Shown piece by piece: positions 1-7,656 of a stretch of DNA of 64,000 nt. The stretch is taken from the NCBI RefSeq assembly GCF_030816965.1, contig NZ_JAUSYQ010000002.1, positions 4,001,001-4,065,000 of the forward strand. The letters are read 5' to 3'. Position 1 is the first letter of the stretch; every line of letters begins with the position of its first letter. Origin of the DNA: Streptomyces canus. Its GTDB lineage: Bacteria > Actinomycetota > Actinomycetes > Streptomycetales > Streptomycetaceae. The translations under genes and the position numbers were made by a program. Below the pieces are notes generated by a model. That model ran no database searches, was not told where the DNA came from, and saw only the letters and a program-made list of their open reading frames with translations.

Positions 1-1022
1 TGCATGAAGGGGAGGCGGTAGGCCAGGTCGATGATGGGGACCGTGGCCATGATCAGCAGGTTGTGCCAGAGGTAGATGGTGACGGCCCGGTTGTTGGAGA
101 GGGTCACCAGCTTGTCCCAGCGGGCCAGGCGGCCCGGCAACTCCTGCCAGGAGGGCGAGTACTGGAGCAGGATCACCACGAAACCGAAGGACCAGGTCGC
201 CTGGGCCAGCGGGATGTCGTTCAGGTCCCAGCCCTCGGGGCCCGGATGTCCGGACACCCACCACAGGGCGAAGGCCATCACCATGACCGAACCGGAGACG
301 GCGAGATAGCGCGGGACCTTCGCCAGCACCCCCTCGTGGTGCGCGAAACCGAGGACCCAGCAGCTGCCGTAGACCGCGAAGTCGGTGACCGCGTTGCCCA
401 GTTCGCCGGGGATCGTCACCAGTCCCGTGCCCACCACGGCCGTCAGGGCCAGCGGTGCCAGCAATGTCGCCCACGGCACCCTGCGGAACGCCCACAGCAG
501 CAGCGGGGAGGCCAGCACGAACCACAGATACGCGCGGAGGTACCACAGCGGTCCCACCGCCTGATCCGCCCACGTGCTCTCCAGCAGGTCCTTCGGGAAG
601 CCGACCTCCCAGGGGTACGGCGGCGCCCCGATCGGGATGACGTAGTTGACCAGCTCCAGCAGGCCCCAGGTGCCGCTGTGGTCCGGGTCCTCCGAGAGCT
701 TCCAGCCGCCGACGAACATCAGCGGCAGCACCACCGCGCTGAACGCCCAGAGGGGAGGCAGGAGTCGACGGATCCTGCCCCTGATCACACTCAGCGTGGG
801 CCTGTTCAGCGAGCGCGCCATCAGCGATCCCGCCAGCGCGAACATCACGCCCATCGACGGGAAGAGCACGGTCAGCCATGCCCACCCGAAGAGGTGGTAC
901 AGGACCACTCGGACCAGTGCCAGGGAGCGGAGAAGGTCCAGATAGCGGTCCCGGCCTGGCGCCTTGGGTGGAGGAACCACCCCGGCCTGTTCCCGCTGGC
1001 CCGCCGTGTACTCCTGCGTCAT
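1..1022 (-). CDS. Acyltransferase-3 family membrane protein, 3' end outside the window
   Basis: The gene starts at ATG 1022, overlapping the matB stop as ATGA, and reads off the left window edge, so about 340 residues are visible and the C-terminus is missing. The translation begins MTQEYTAGQREQ and then holds many hydrophobic membrane segments. An early DLLRSLALVRVVLYHL stretch (acyltransferase-3 families carry a conserved Arg and His in the first helix) and a later VTIYLWHNLL stretch are typical of OafA-like integral membrane O-acyltransferases. Members transfer acetyl or similar groups onto extracytoplasmic polysaccharides. Translational coupling to matB suggests that it decorates the MatB polymer. 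The family call is firm; the acyl group and substrate are inferred from context. Confidence 0.85.
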   Translation of the reverse strand, partial: MTQEYTAGQREQAGVVPPPKAPGRDRYLDLLRSLALVRVVLYHLFGWAWLTVLFPSMGVMFALAGSLMARSLNRPTLSVIRGRIRRLLPPLWAFSAVVLPLMFVGGWKLSEDPDHSGTWGLLELVNYVIPIGAPPYPWEVGFPKDLLESTWADQAVGPLWYLRAYLWFVLASPLLLWAFRRVPWATLLAPLALTAVVGTGLVTIPGELGNAVTDFAVYGSCWVLGFAHHEGVLAKVPRYLAVSGSVMVMAFALWWVSGHPGPEGWDLNDIPLAQATWSFGFVVILLQYSPSWQELPGRLARWDKLVTLSNNRAVTIYLWHNLLIMATVPIIDLAYRLPFM

Positions 1023-3220
1023 CCGACCGGCCTCCGCTCGTCACTCTCACTGCGCGTCCGCTGCCGCGGCACCGGTCCGCCCGGTGCCTCGACGACTCCC
1101 GTGCGGCGCAGCTTCTGCCAGCGCAGGCGGCCTCCGGTGAGGGCCGTGATCCAGGACTGGAGCAGCACGACGTACATGAGCTGGCGGTAGAGAATCTGCT
1201 GCAACGGCAGCGAGATCAGGTGTGTCATGCGTTCCCGGTCCAGCCGGAACGCGTAGGCGGCGCAGACCAGTTGGATCCCGAGGACGCCCAGCCAGGCCAC
1301 GATCGTCTTCTCGGTCGGGCCGAACACGACGCCGTAGAGAAGGAATACGTCGATCAGGGGGGCCAGCAGGGGCGCCACCACCATGAACAGGGAGACCAGC
1401 GGGAGGCCCACGCGGCCGAAGCGGCCCGACGGGCCCCGTTCCACCAGTGCCTTCCGGTGCTTCCAGATCGCCTGCATGGTGCCGTACGACCACCGGTAGC
1501 GCTGGGACCACAGCTGTTGCACGGATTCCGGTGCCTCTGTCCAAGCGCGCGCTTTCTCCGCGTACACCACACGCCAGCCGTCCCGGTGCATGGCCATCGT
1601 GATGTCGGTATCCTCGGCGAGCGTGTCGTCGCTCATGCCGCCGACGCGTTCCAGGGCGGAGCGGCGGAAGGCCCCGACCGCGCCGGGAATCGTCGGCATG
1701 CAGCGCAGGACGTCGTACATCCGGCGGTCGAGGTTGAAGCCCATCACGTACTCGATGTGCTGCCAGGCGCCGATCAGGGAGTCCCGGTTGCCGACCTTGG
1801 CGTTGCCGGCCACGGCTCCCACGCGCGGGTCGCCGAAGGGCTGCACGAGCTCGCGGACCGTGGACGGTTCGAAGACGGTGTCGCCGTCCATCATCACGAT
1901 GATGTCGTGACGGGCGTTCGCCAGACCGCGGTTCAGCGCCGCGGGCTTGCCCGCGTTCAGCTGGCGTACGACCCGCACGTTCGGCAGGCCCATCGCCTCC
2001 ACGATCCGGGCGGTGCCGTCGCTCGAACCGTCGTCGATGACGAGCACCTCGACGGGGTGCTCGCTCGCCATCAGTGAACGGACGGTGCTCTCGATGCACT
2101 TGGCCTCGTTGTACGCCGGGACCAGCACCGACACCGGCTGGGTGACCGGCTCTCCCCAGCGGAAGTCCTTGCGGCGCACCCGGCGGGCGTGGATGCCCGA
2201 GAGCAGCAGCATGAGGACGAAGCGGCCGATGACCAGGGAGCCGATGATCGAGAGACCGACGACGAGGACGTCGGTGATGTGCTCGGAGGCCTGGACCAGG
2301 AAGATCCACGCCTTGCCCTTCCACAGCTCGGGGCCGGTGACGGCGGTGTGCGCGGTGGGCGCCTCGAGTGCCTCGGTGAGGTTGTCGAACTCGTAGCCCT
2401 TGTCCTGCATGTCGGGCAGGAATCGGTCGAGCGCCTGGACCGTCTGGTGGCGGTCGCCGCCGGAGTCGTGCATCAGCACGATCGCGCCCTTGCCGTTCTT
2501 CGGGGTGGCGTTGCGCAGGATCTGATGGACGCCCGGCTTGCGCCAGTCCTCGCTGTCGGTGTTGTTGACGACGGTGATGTAGCCGCGGGTGCCGATGTAC
2601 TCGGTGACCGGCCAGGACTTGTCGTCCATGGCGTCGGCGAAGGAGGAGTACGGCGGGCGGAAGAGCGAGGTGCGGATACCGGCCGCGCCGGCGAGGGCGA
2701 GCTGGTTCTGGGACAGCTCCCAGTCGATGCGCTTCTTGGACTGGAAGGACAGGTCGGGGTGGTTGAAGGTGTGCAGCCCGACCTCGTGGCCCTCGTCGAC
2801 GATGCGCTTGACCAGGTCCGGATAGCGGGAGGCCATGGTGCCGGTGACGAAGAAGACCGCGTGTGCGTGGTGTTTCTCGAGGACGTCCAGGACCTTGGGG
2901 GTCCAGGTCGGGTCGGGACCGTCGTCGAAGGTGAGGACGAGTCGGCGGTCCGGCATCTTCAGGCTGGTGGCGCGGCCGCTGCGGGTGTCGATCACCGGGC
3001 CGCCCTCGAGGATCTTCTCCGGCACCTTGTCGGTGGAGGCCTCGGACCGGACGCGGTGGTCGGCGAGGATCTCGCTGTGGACGTAGCCGCGCAGCATCAG
3101 CATCGCCATCAGGGCGACGAGGACGAGCACGGGCAGCAGCAGGCGCATGGGCAGGCGACGGCGCCTGGAGCCGTCGGGGGCTCCTGGTGCGGACCCCGGG
3201 CGGCGGGTTCGGGATGCCAT
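1019..3220 (-). CDS. matB: MatB: bifunctional polysaccharide deacetylase / processive GT2 glycosyltransferase
   Basis: This 733-residue membrane protein has a basic N-terminus and a first membrane helix (about residues 24-45). A NodB-type deacetylase domain follows (about 88-285) with TFDDGPD, the metal-ligand HTFNHPD (H-x3-H), RPPYS and LMHDSGGD motifs. After a further helix comes a GT2 domain (about 360-600) with VLVPAYNE, VIDDGSSDGT, MMDGDT and the processive-enzyme motif QRYRWSYG, then C-terminal membrane helices. The architecture matches Streptomyces MatB, which is needed for a poly-beta-1,6-GlcNAc-like glycan that makes hyphae aggregate into pellets. The start at 3220 overlaps a preceding TGA as TGATG. 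That TGA belongs to a duplicated matA tail rather than to matA itself. The downstream acyltransferase overlaps by 4 bases. Confidence 0.9.
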   Translation of the reverse strand: MASRTRRPGSAPGAPDGSRRRRLPMRLLLPVLVLVALMAMLMLRGYVHSEILADHRVRSEASTDKVPEKILEGGPVIDTRSGRATSLKMPDRRLVLTFDDGPDPTWTPKVLDVLEKHHAHAVFFVTGTMASRYPDLVKRIVDEGHEVGLHTFNHPDLSFQSKKRIDWELSQNQLALAGAAGIRTSLFRPPYSSFADAMDDKSWPVTEYIGTRGYITVVNNTDSEDWRKPGVHQILRNATPKNGKGAIVLMHDSGGDRHQTVQALDRFLPDMQDKGYEFDNLTEALEAPTAHTAVTGPELWKGKAWIFLVQASEHITDVLVVGLSIIGSLVIGRFVLMLLLSGIHARRVRRKDFRWGEPVTQPVSVLVPAYNEAKCIESTVRSLMASEHPVEVLVIDDGSSDGTARIVEAMGLPNVRVVRQLNAGKPAALNRGLANARHDIIVMMDGDTVFEPSTVRELVQPFGDPRVGAVAGNAKVGNRDSLIGAWQHIEYVMGFNLDRRMYDVLRCMPTIPGAVGAFRRSALERVGGMSDDTLAEDTDITMAMHRDGWRVVYAEKARAWTEAPESVQQLWSQRYRWSYGTMQAIWKHRKALVERGPSGRFGRVGLPLVSLFMVVAPLLAPLIDVFLLYGVVFGPTEKTIVAWLGVLGIQLVCAAYAFRLDRERMTHLISLPLQQILYRQLMYVVLLQSWITALTGGRLRWQKLRRTGVVEAPGGPVPRQRTRSESDERRPVG

Positions 3221-3528
3221 CAGAGGATGTACTCCGGGGACGGGGAGGAGAGCGGGGCGTCGGAGGAAGACACGGAAGCCGAGCTACCGGAGGTCCCCGA
3301 CGCGACGGGCAAGAAGACGGCCGAGCCGGCAAAAGCCCCCGCGCGATGGGTGCGGGAGGCCGTCACAGAGCCTGCTCCGGGGACGGGGACGGGGACGGAG
3401 ACGGAGACGGAGACGGAGACGGAGCACCAAGAAGGCACGGAAGCCGAGCTACCGGAGGTCCCCGACGCGACGGGCGAGAAGACGGCCGAGCCGGCAAAGG
3501 CCCCCGCGCCGCGGATACGGGATGCCAT
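3220..3528 (-). CDS. Repeat-born 102-codon ORF bridging matA and matB
   Basis: An open frame starts at the ATG that overlaps the matA stop (TGATG at 3530-3526) and ends in a TGA that overlaps the matB start (TGATG at 3222-3218). It arises from tandem copies of the matA 3' end plus the matB start codon, read in a shifted frame. It contains the segments FAGSAVF and VASGTSGSSASV twice and ends in SPSPEYIL, nearly the same as matA's own end SPSPEQAL. I know of no counterpart protein. Its likely effect, if translated, is to carry ribosomes from matA to matB across the duplication. It may simply be an accident of the repeat. Confidence 0.35.
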   Translation of the reverse strand: MASRIRGAGAFAGSAVFSPVASGTSGSSASVPSWCSVSVSVSVSVPVPVPGAGSVTASRTHRAGAFAGSAVFLPVASGTSGSSASVSSSDAPLSSPSPEYIL

Positions 3529-3625
3529 CACAGAGCCTGCTCCGGGGACGGGGACGACAGCGGAGCACCGGAAGGCACCGGAGCCGGCGCACCGGAGGTC
3601 TCCGACGCGACGGGCGCGGGTGAGG
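3220..3625. repeat. Imperfect three-copy tandem repeat of the matA 3' end
   Basis: Three copies of the matA terminus lie head to tail, with their stop-codon positions at 3528, 3363 and 3220 (spacings 165 and 143 bases). Each copy has the block around CAGAGCCTGCTCCGGGGAC and a block ending in CCCGACGCGACGGGC. The middle copy also carries a short GGAGAC/GGGGAC microrepeat (about 3380-3422). The total shift of 308 bases is not a multiple of three. Confidence 0.85.
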
Positions 3626-4562
3626 GCGGGCCGTCGGCCACCGTGCCGGGGCCCGCGCTGCCACCGCCCGTGGTCTCGGTCGGGGCGACCGAGGGGTCGG
3701 GGCTGGTGGTGACGGGCGGGGTGACCGAGGGGCTGGGCGGCGGGGTGACGGACTGGGTCGGCTGCGTCGAGGGATCGGCGCTGACCGACGGCTTGCCGCC
3801 GGGCTGGGTTGCGGTCGCCGACGGATCGGCAGACGTCCCCGGCTTGCCCGGACTCATGGTGGCGCCGGGCGCGGTGACCCCGGCTCCGGGAGCCGGTGTC
3901 ACTCCGCCGCTGACCGTCGGGGTGGTCCCCGAGATCACCCCCGCGGGGAGGGAGGGTTCGGCGGACTCCGCCGGCATCGGACTGGTGTCGACCTCGCCGG
4001 CCGGGGCATCGTCCTTCGGGCCGGTCACGGGGAGCCAGGGCGCGTTGGAGTTGCCGGACAGCAGGGTGACGACGATGACGACGGCGTAGACCGCGCAGGC
4101 CAGGCCCACGGCGATGCCGATACGTCGGAAGCGGCGGCTGCGCCGACCCGACTCGTCGACGAAGACCGGGCCGTCGGAGCTCTCGGACCCGCCCTCGCCT
4201 CCGGGGCGGCCCTCGATGCGCTCGTCGCCGTTCAGGCCGACCCCATCGAGCTGGACGGTCACCTCGTGCGGGTCGTGTGCGTGACCGGCACCGCTGCCGG
4301 ACTCGTCCCACGGGTCGCGTACGACGGCTCTGCGGCCGGCCGGCTCCGGGGCATCCTCGCCGCGGTCCGCTCTCGGGGCCCCGGGGAAGTCCCGGTTTCC
4401 GTCGTCGGCCGGGACTCCGGTTGCGCCGGTTTCGCCGGTTTCCGAAAACGTCTGGGTGGTGCCCCCAGCTGTCGGTATGTCCTGGGTGCCTGGTGCAGCC
4501 TCGGGCCATTCCGGTTGGGCGTCTTCGCGCCACTTTTTTACGTTCTTCACGCGCACACACAT
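3528..4562 (-). CDS. matA: MatA-like membrane protein with Pro/Ser/Thr-rich external tail
   Basis: Translated from ATG 4562 (MCVRVKNVKKW) the product has 344 residues. An acidic, disordered cytoplasmic half is followed by a basic RRSRRFRR stop-transfer signal, one membrane helix (about residues 150-172, IGIAVGLACAVYAVVIVVTLL) and a long Pro/Ser/Thr/Gly tail of the kind that spans a cell wall. The position directly upstream of matB and the single-helix layout fit MatA of the mat locus, a small membrane partner in glycan synthesis. A longer frame opens at 4628, and GTG 4550 is another possible start. The 3' end has been duplicated twice downstream, so the gene no longer touches matB. The symbol rests mainly on synteny. 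Confidence 0.75.
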   Translation of the reverse strand: MCVRVKNVKKWREDAQPEWPEAAPGTQDIPTAGGTTQTFSETGETGATGVPADDGNRDFPGAPRADRGEDAPEPAGRRAVVRDPWDESGSGAGHAHDPHEVTVQLDGVGLNGDERIEGRPGGEGGSESSDGPVFVDESGRRSRRFRRIGIAVGLACAVYAVVIVVTLLSGNSNAPWLPVTGPKDDAPAGEVDTSPMPAESAEPSLPAGVISGTTPTVSGGVTPAPGAGVTAPGATMSPGKPGTSADPSATATQPGGKPSVSADPSTQPTQSVTPPPSPSVTPPVTTSPDPSVAPTETTGGGSAGPGTVADGPPSPAPVASETSGAPAPVPSGAPLSSPSPEQAL

Positions 4563-4707
4563 CCCCCCACGGGCTGTTCTGGGCGCGCTGTCGACCTTGA
4601 GCACACGTCGGCTGAACCGGGCCCCCACCCGGTCCGAGCGCCCCCTTTACCACACCGTGCTCAGATCACGAATGTAGCGCACACGAAGGAAGTGTGTTTG
4701 CCAGGTG

Positions 4708-5721
4708 TCATTTATGGATGTTCATAAGGAGCTCATCGGTGGCTGGAATCCATCCATCGGCGGGCCGACGAAGCCAGTCATGTTCGACGGACAGTTCGAT
4801 TACAGCGTGCCGAAGTGCGTCGAACGCGGGATGCGCCAGACCCCTCCGCCACACCAGCGACACCAGCGACAGCGGTACCGGGTCGACCAGCGGACGCAGC
4901 ACGGTGGAGGGCATGGCCGGAAAATCCACGACCGCGAGAATCGGGTTCCGGGTCTTCGCCATAATCCGCTGGAACTCCTCGTCGCCGACCGCGAGCGGGG
5001 CCGGCGGGGCGATGTCGATGCCCCTTCCTTCGAACAGCCGACGAGCGAGATCGGTCCATTCCGGAGTCCGCGGATTTCCGGCTCCCGCGTACACGGTCTC
5101 GCCCTCCAGGGCGGCAAGCGGCACCCGGCCCAGGGAGGCCAGCGGGTGGTCCTCGGGCAGGACGACGGCCATGGGCTCGAGGCGCACGGGCTGGTGGTCC
5201 AGGCCCGCCCGCAGCGCCGGATCGAGACCGGCGAACCGGCCGAAGGACGCGTCGAGGCGACCGGCCAGCAGCTCGCTCACGGCGCCGGTCAGCCCGCTCT
5301 CGTAGCGGGCCATCAGCTCCTGTTCGGGGGCGAGTTCCCGGGCCCGCAGCAGCACGGCGCGGGCGGTGGCCTGGTCGGGGAAGTTGAGGTCCACGAGCAG
5401 CGGGCGGGCCTGCGCGAAGGCGGCGAGCAGCTCGTCCTGGGCGTCCAGGACCCGGCGGGCGTACGGCACCAGCCGCTCGCCGTCGCCGGTCAGCGTCACC
5501 TGCCGGGTCGTGCGCACGAACAGCTCTGCACCCAACTCCCGCTCCAGCCGCCGCACATCACGGCTGAGCGCCTGCTGGGCGACGTAGAGCCGGGCCGCCG
5601 CGCGCGTGAAGTGGAGCTCGTCGGCGACGGCGAGGAAGGCGCGCAGGAGACGCGGGTCGAGATGGTGGGAGCGGCCGAGGGGGAGGGAACGGGGGCCGGG
5701 ACTCGGGCTGGGCACGGACAC
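4708..5721 (-). CDS. LysR-family transcriptional regulator
   Basis: This 337-residue protein has an N-terminal winged helix (about residues 20-80). The recognition region runs LRAFLAVADELHFTRAAARL, then QQALSRDVRRLERELGAELF, the hallmark of LysR proteins. A periplasmic-binding-like effector domain fills the rest (about 110-310). The first 18 residues are Pro/Ser-rich, so a shorter start is possible. It is divergent from an MFS transporter with only 83 bases between them, the usual arrangement when a LysR protein controls its neighbour. In that gap I see CAACAC (about 5734) and GTGTTG (about 5766) as a loose inverted pair. The effector is unknown. Confidence 0.9.
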   Translation of the reverse strand: MSVPSPSPGPRSLPLGRSHHLDPRLLRAFLAVADELHFTRAAARLYVAQQALSRDVRRLERELGAELFVRTTRQVTLTGDGERLVPYARRVLDAQDELLAAFAQARPLLVDLNFPDQATARAVLLRARELAPEQELMARYESGLTGAVSELLAGRLDASFGRFAGLDPALRAGLDHQPVRLEPMAVVLPEDHPLASLGRVPLAALEGETVYAGAGNPRTPEWTDLARRLFEGRGIDIAPPAPLAVGDEEFQRIMAKTRNPILAVVDFPAMPSTVLRPLVDPVPLSLVSLVWRRGLAHPAFDALRHAVIELSVEHDWLRRPADGWIPATDELLMNIHK

Positions 5722-5804
5722 CGGGCGAACTTACAACACAGGTGCGTGAATCGGCGCGGAGAAGGTGTTGGACCCGTTGATCGCCGCCACGCGACGGTAG
5801 GCGC

Positions 5805-7145
5805 ATGCCGCAACCGAACCGACCGATGTTCACCACGACCGCGGACGCGCTCGTCATCGTCGACCTCAGCCGACGGGGCCCACGCGCCCGGCGCTCCCCG
5901 CATTGCCGGCGCGCCCCCGGCCCCTACCGCCGTCTTCTCGCCACCCCCGGAGCCCGCGCCTTCACCATCGGGAACCTTCTCGCCCGCCTGCCCATGGGCA
6001 TGTTCAGCGTCAGCGCGGTCGTCATGATCGCCGGGACGCGTGGGTCGTACGCCCTCGCCGGCGCCGTCACCGCGGCGGGCCTCGCAGCGACGGCGGTGGT
6101 CGCCCCCTGGACCGCGCGGCTCGTCGACCGACATGGACAGGCCAAGATCGCCGTACCGGCCACGGCACTCGCCGCACTGGGTTCGCTGGCACTGCTGCTG
6201 TGCGTCCACCTCGGCGCACCGGCGTGGACGCTCTTCGTGTCGTACGCCGCCACCGCCACCACCCCCAACCTCGGCGGCATGTCCCGTGCCCGTTGGGCCC
6301 ACCTCCTCGCCGGCGACGAGAAGTCCCTCCATGTCGCGAACTCCTTCGAGCAGGTCGTGGACGAGGCGTGCTTCATGCTGGGCCCGGTTCTCGCGGCCTT
6401 CCTGTGCACGGCGTTCTTCCCGGAGGCGGGCACGCTGGCCGGGGTGGTGCTGCTGGTGACGGGCGTGCTGGTGTTCGCCGCGCAGCGTTCGACGGAACCG
6501 CCGGTGCGGAAGCGCGACCTCTCCCAGGCACCCTTCCGCGCCCCCGGTATCCCGCCCCTGCTCGCCGTCTGCCTTGCCATGGGTGCCGTCTTCGGCTCCA
6601 TGGAGGTCGTCACCATCGCCTTCGCCGACGCGCAGGGACACCGCTCGGCGGCCGGGATCGTGCTCGCGCTCCAGGCGGCCGGGTCGTGCGCGGCGGGGCT
6701 CGTCTACGGGGCGATACGACGGACCGGATCCGCCGAGGACCGGTACGTGTGGTGCATCGCCGCCATGACGACCCTGCTGACGCTCCCCCTGCTGGCCGCC
6801 TCCCTCACCGGCTCCCTGCTCGCCCTGGCGGCCGCGCTGCTGATCGCCGGGATGGCGACCGCCCCGACGATGGTCACCGGGATGACCCTGATCCAGCGGC
6901 GCACCCCGCCTGGCCGCCTCAACGAGGGCATGACACTCGCGGTGACCGGCCTGCTCGGCGGAATCGCCTGCGGCAGCGCGGCGGGCGGCTGGACGGTGGA
7001 GCACATCTCACCGACGGCGGGCTACGGAGTCCCGATCACGGCGGCAGCCGCGGCCCTGACGACCGCCCTCGCGTCAGCCTCACGATCGAGCACGTCTCCC
7101 CCACGACGCACTACAGCGCCCCGACCACCGCAGCGGCGACCCTGA
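5805..7145 (+). CDS. MFS transporter
   Basis: This 446-residue protein has about twelve hydrophobic segments from residue 50 onward. The loop after the second segment (WTARLVDRHGQAKI) resembles motif A of the major facilitator superfamily. It is most like drug or small-molecule exporters. The first 45 residues are Arg/Pro-rich and may overstate the start. The last 30 residues (ASRSSTSPPRRTTAPRPP) are not membrane-like. They result from reading into a second, frame-shifted copy of the gene's own 3' end, so the natural C-terminus has been altered. The divergent LysR gene is the likely regulator. Confidence 0.85.
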   Translation: MPQPNRPMFTTTADALVIVDLSRRGPRARRSPHCRRAPGPYRRLLATPGARAFTIGNLLARLPMGMFSVSAVVMIAGTRGSYALAGAVTAAGLAATAVVAPWTARLVDRHGQAKIAVPATALAALGSLALLLCVHLGAPAWTLFVSYAATATTPNLGGMSRARWAHLLAGDEKSLHVANSFEQVVDEACFMLGPVLAAFLCTAFFPEAGTLAGVVLLVTGVLVFAAQRSTEPPVRKRDLSQAPFRAPGIPPLLAVCLAMGAVFGSMEVVTIAFADAQGHRSAAGIVLALQAAGSCAAGLVYGAIRRTGSAEDRYVWCIAAMTTLLTLPLLAASLTGSLLALAAALLIAGMATAPTMVTGMTLIQRRTPPGRLNEGMTLAVTGLLGGIACGSAAGGWTVEHISPTAGYGVPITAAAAALTTALASASRSSTSPPRRTTAPRPPQRRP

Positions 7146-7181
7146 CGAGCCCGCTCGCGCCGACCAGACGATCAAGCACGC
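6993..7181. repeat. Diverged tandem duplication of the MFS gene 3' end
   Basis: A unit starting ACGGTGGAGCACATCTC (6993) recurs at 7082 as ACGATCGAGCACGTCTC, and a third beginning, ACGATCAAGCACG, lies at 7169. The spacings are 89 and 87 bases, so the copies are in different frames. In its own frame copy 2 still reads IEHVSPTTHYSAPTTAAATL, against VEHISPTAGYGVPITAAAAA in copy 1, which shows coding ancestry. Confidence 0.75.
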
Positions 7182-7323
7182 TCACCCACGACCCACAACA
7201 GCAACACCGTTCGCCGGGGACCAGCTCGCCCAAGACCGTTCGGGGCGCGCGGCTGAACGGACTCACTCCCGCTCAGTCCACAGGACCCCACACCAGCACA
7301 CCCGACAGCCGAACAGCCGACCG

Positions 7324-7414
7324 CCTCCCGCCTCCCGCCTCCCGCCTCCCGCCTCCCGCCTCCCGCCTCCCGCCTCCCGCCTCCCGCCTCCCGCCTCCCG
7401 CCTCCCGCCTCCCG
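7324..7414. repeat. Minisatellite: 13 perfect copies of CCTCCCG
   Basis: Thirteen uninterrupted 7-bp units (91 bases) with no mismatch. The strand is C-rich with no A. Such a perfect array is recent or slippage-prone. Confidence 0.95.
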
Positions 7415-7523
7415 CCCGCACCCCACCACAGCACCCCCGCCACCACAACCGCCGCACCCCCTGGCGACCCCCCTCGCCCGAACCCGGATCGTCGAATCGC
7501 TTCACCCGATCCTGCATAACCCA

Positions 7524-7553
7524 TTGACGACCTTCAAAGGCGCCACATACGTT
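7524..7553 (+). promoter_or_regulatory. Candidate promoter of the alpha-xyloside operon
   Basis: TTGACG at 7524-7529 and TACGTT at 7548-7553 are separated by 18 bases, a plausible housekeeping sigma promoter. Transcription would begin at about 7560, inside the palindromic operator, so repressor binding would block initiation. Confidence 0.5.
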
Positions 7554-7558
7554 CCTTC

Positions 7559-7574
7559 GTCGAAGCGCTTCGAC
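7559..7574. promoter_or_regulatory. LacI-type operator, perfect 16-bp palindrome
   Basis: GTCGAAGCGCTTCGAC is a perfect palindrome with a central CG, the form typical of LacI/GalR operators. It sits about 83 bases upstream of the binding-protein start, on the presumed transcription start. Related half-sites GTCGAATCG recur at 7491 and 7580. The LacI protein encoded at the end of this operon is the obvious ligand. Confidence 0.7.
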
Positions 7575-7656
7575 AGGGGTCGTCGAATCGAGTCGAATCG
7601 ACGGCCCCTGCCCGGGGCGCGGCCCGAAGCACCATCCGACTCCCCGGAGGTACGGG

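Larger units (their letters stand above)
7146..7656. other. Non-coding stretch: repeats, then sugar-operon promoter
   Basis: No gene is supported here. The left part is the duplicated MFS tail, the middle a 7-bp minisatellite, and the right part the promoter and operator of the sugar operon. Short open frames across it only translate the minisatellite. Confidence 0.7.

Noticed and set aside
7324..7414. Possible CRISPR array from regular repeats
   Set aside because: The units are contiguous 7-bp copies with no spacers. The other arrays (GGCTGC, CGAAGCCACACAA) likewise have no spacers, and no cas gene is in the window.
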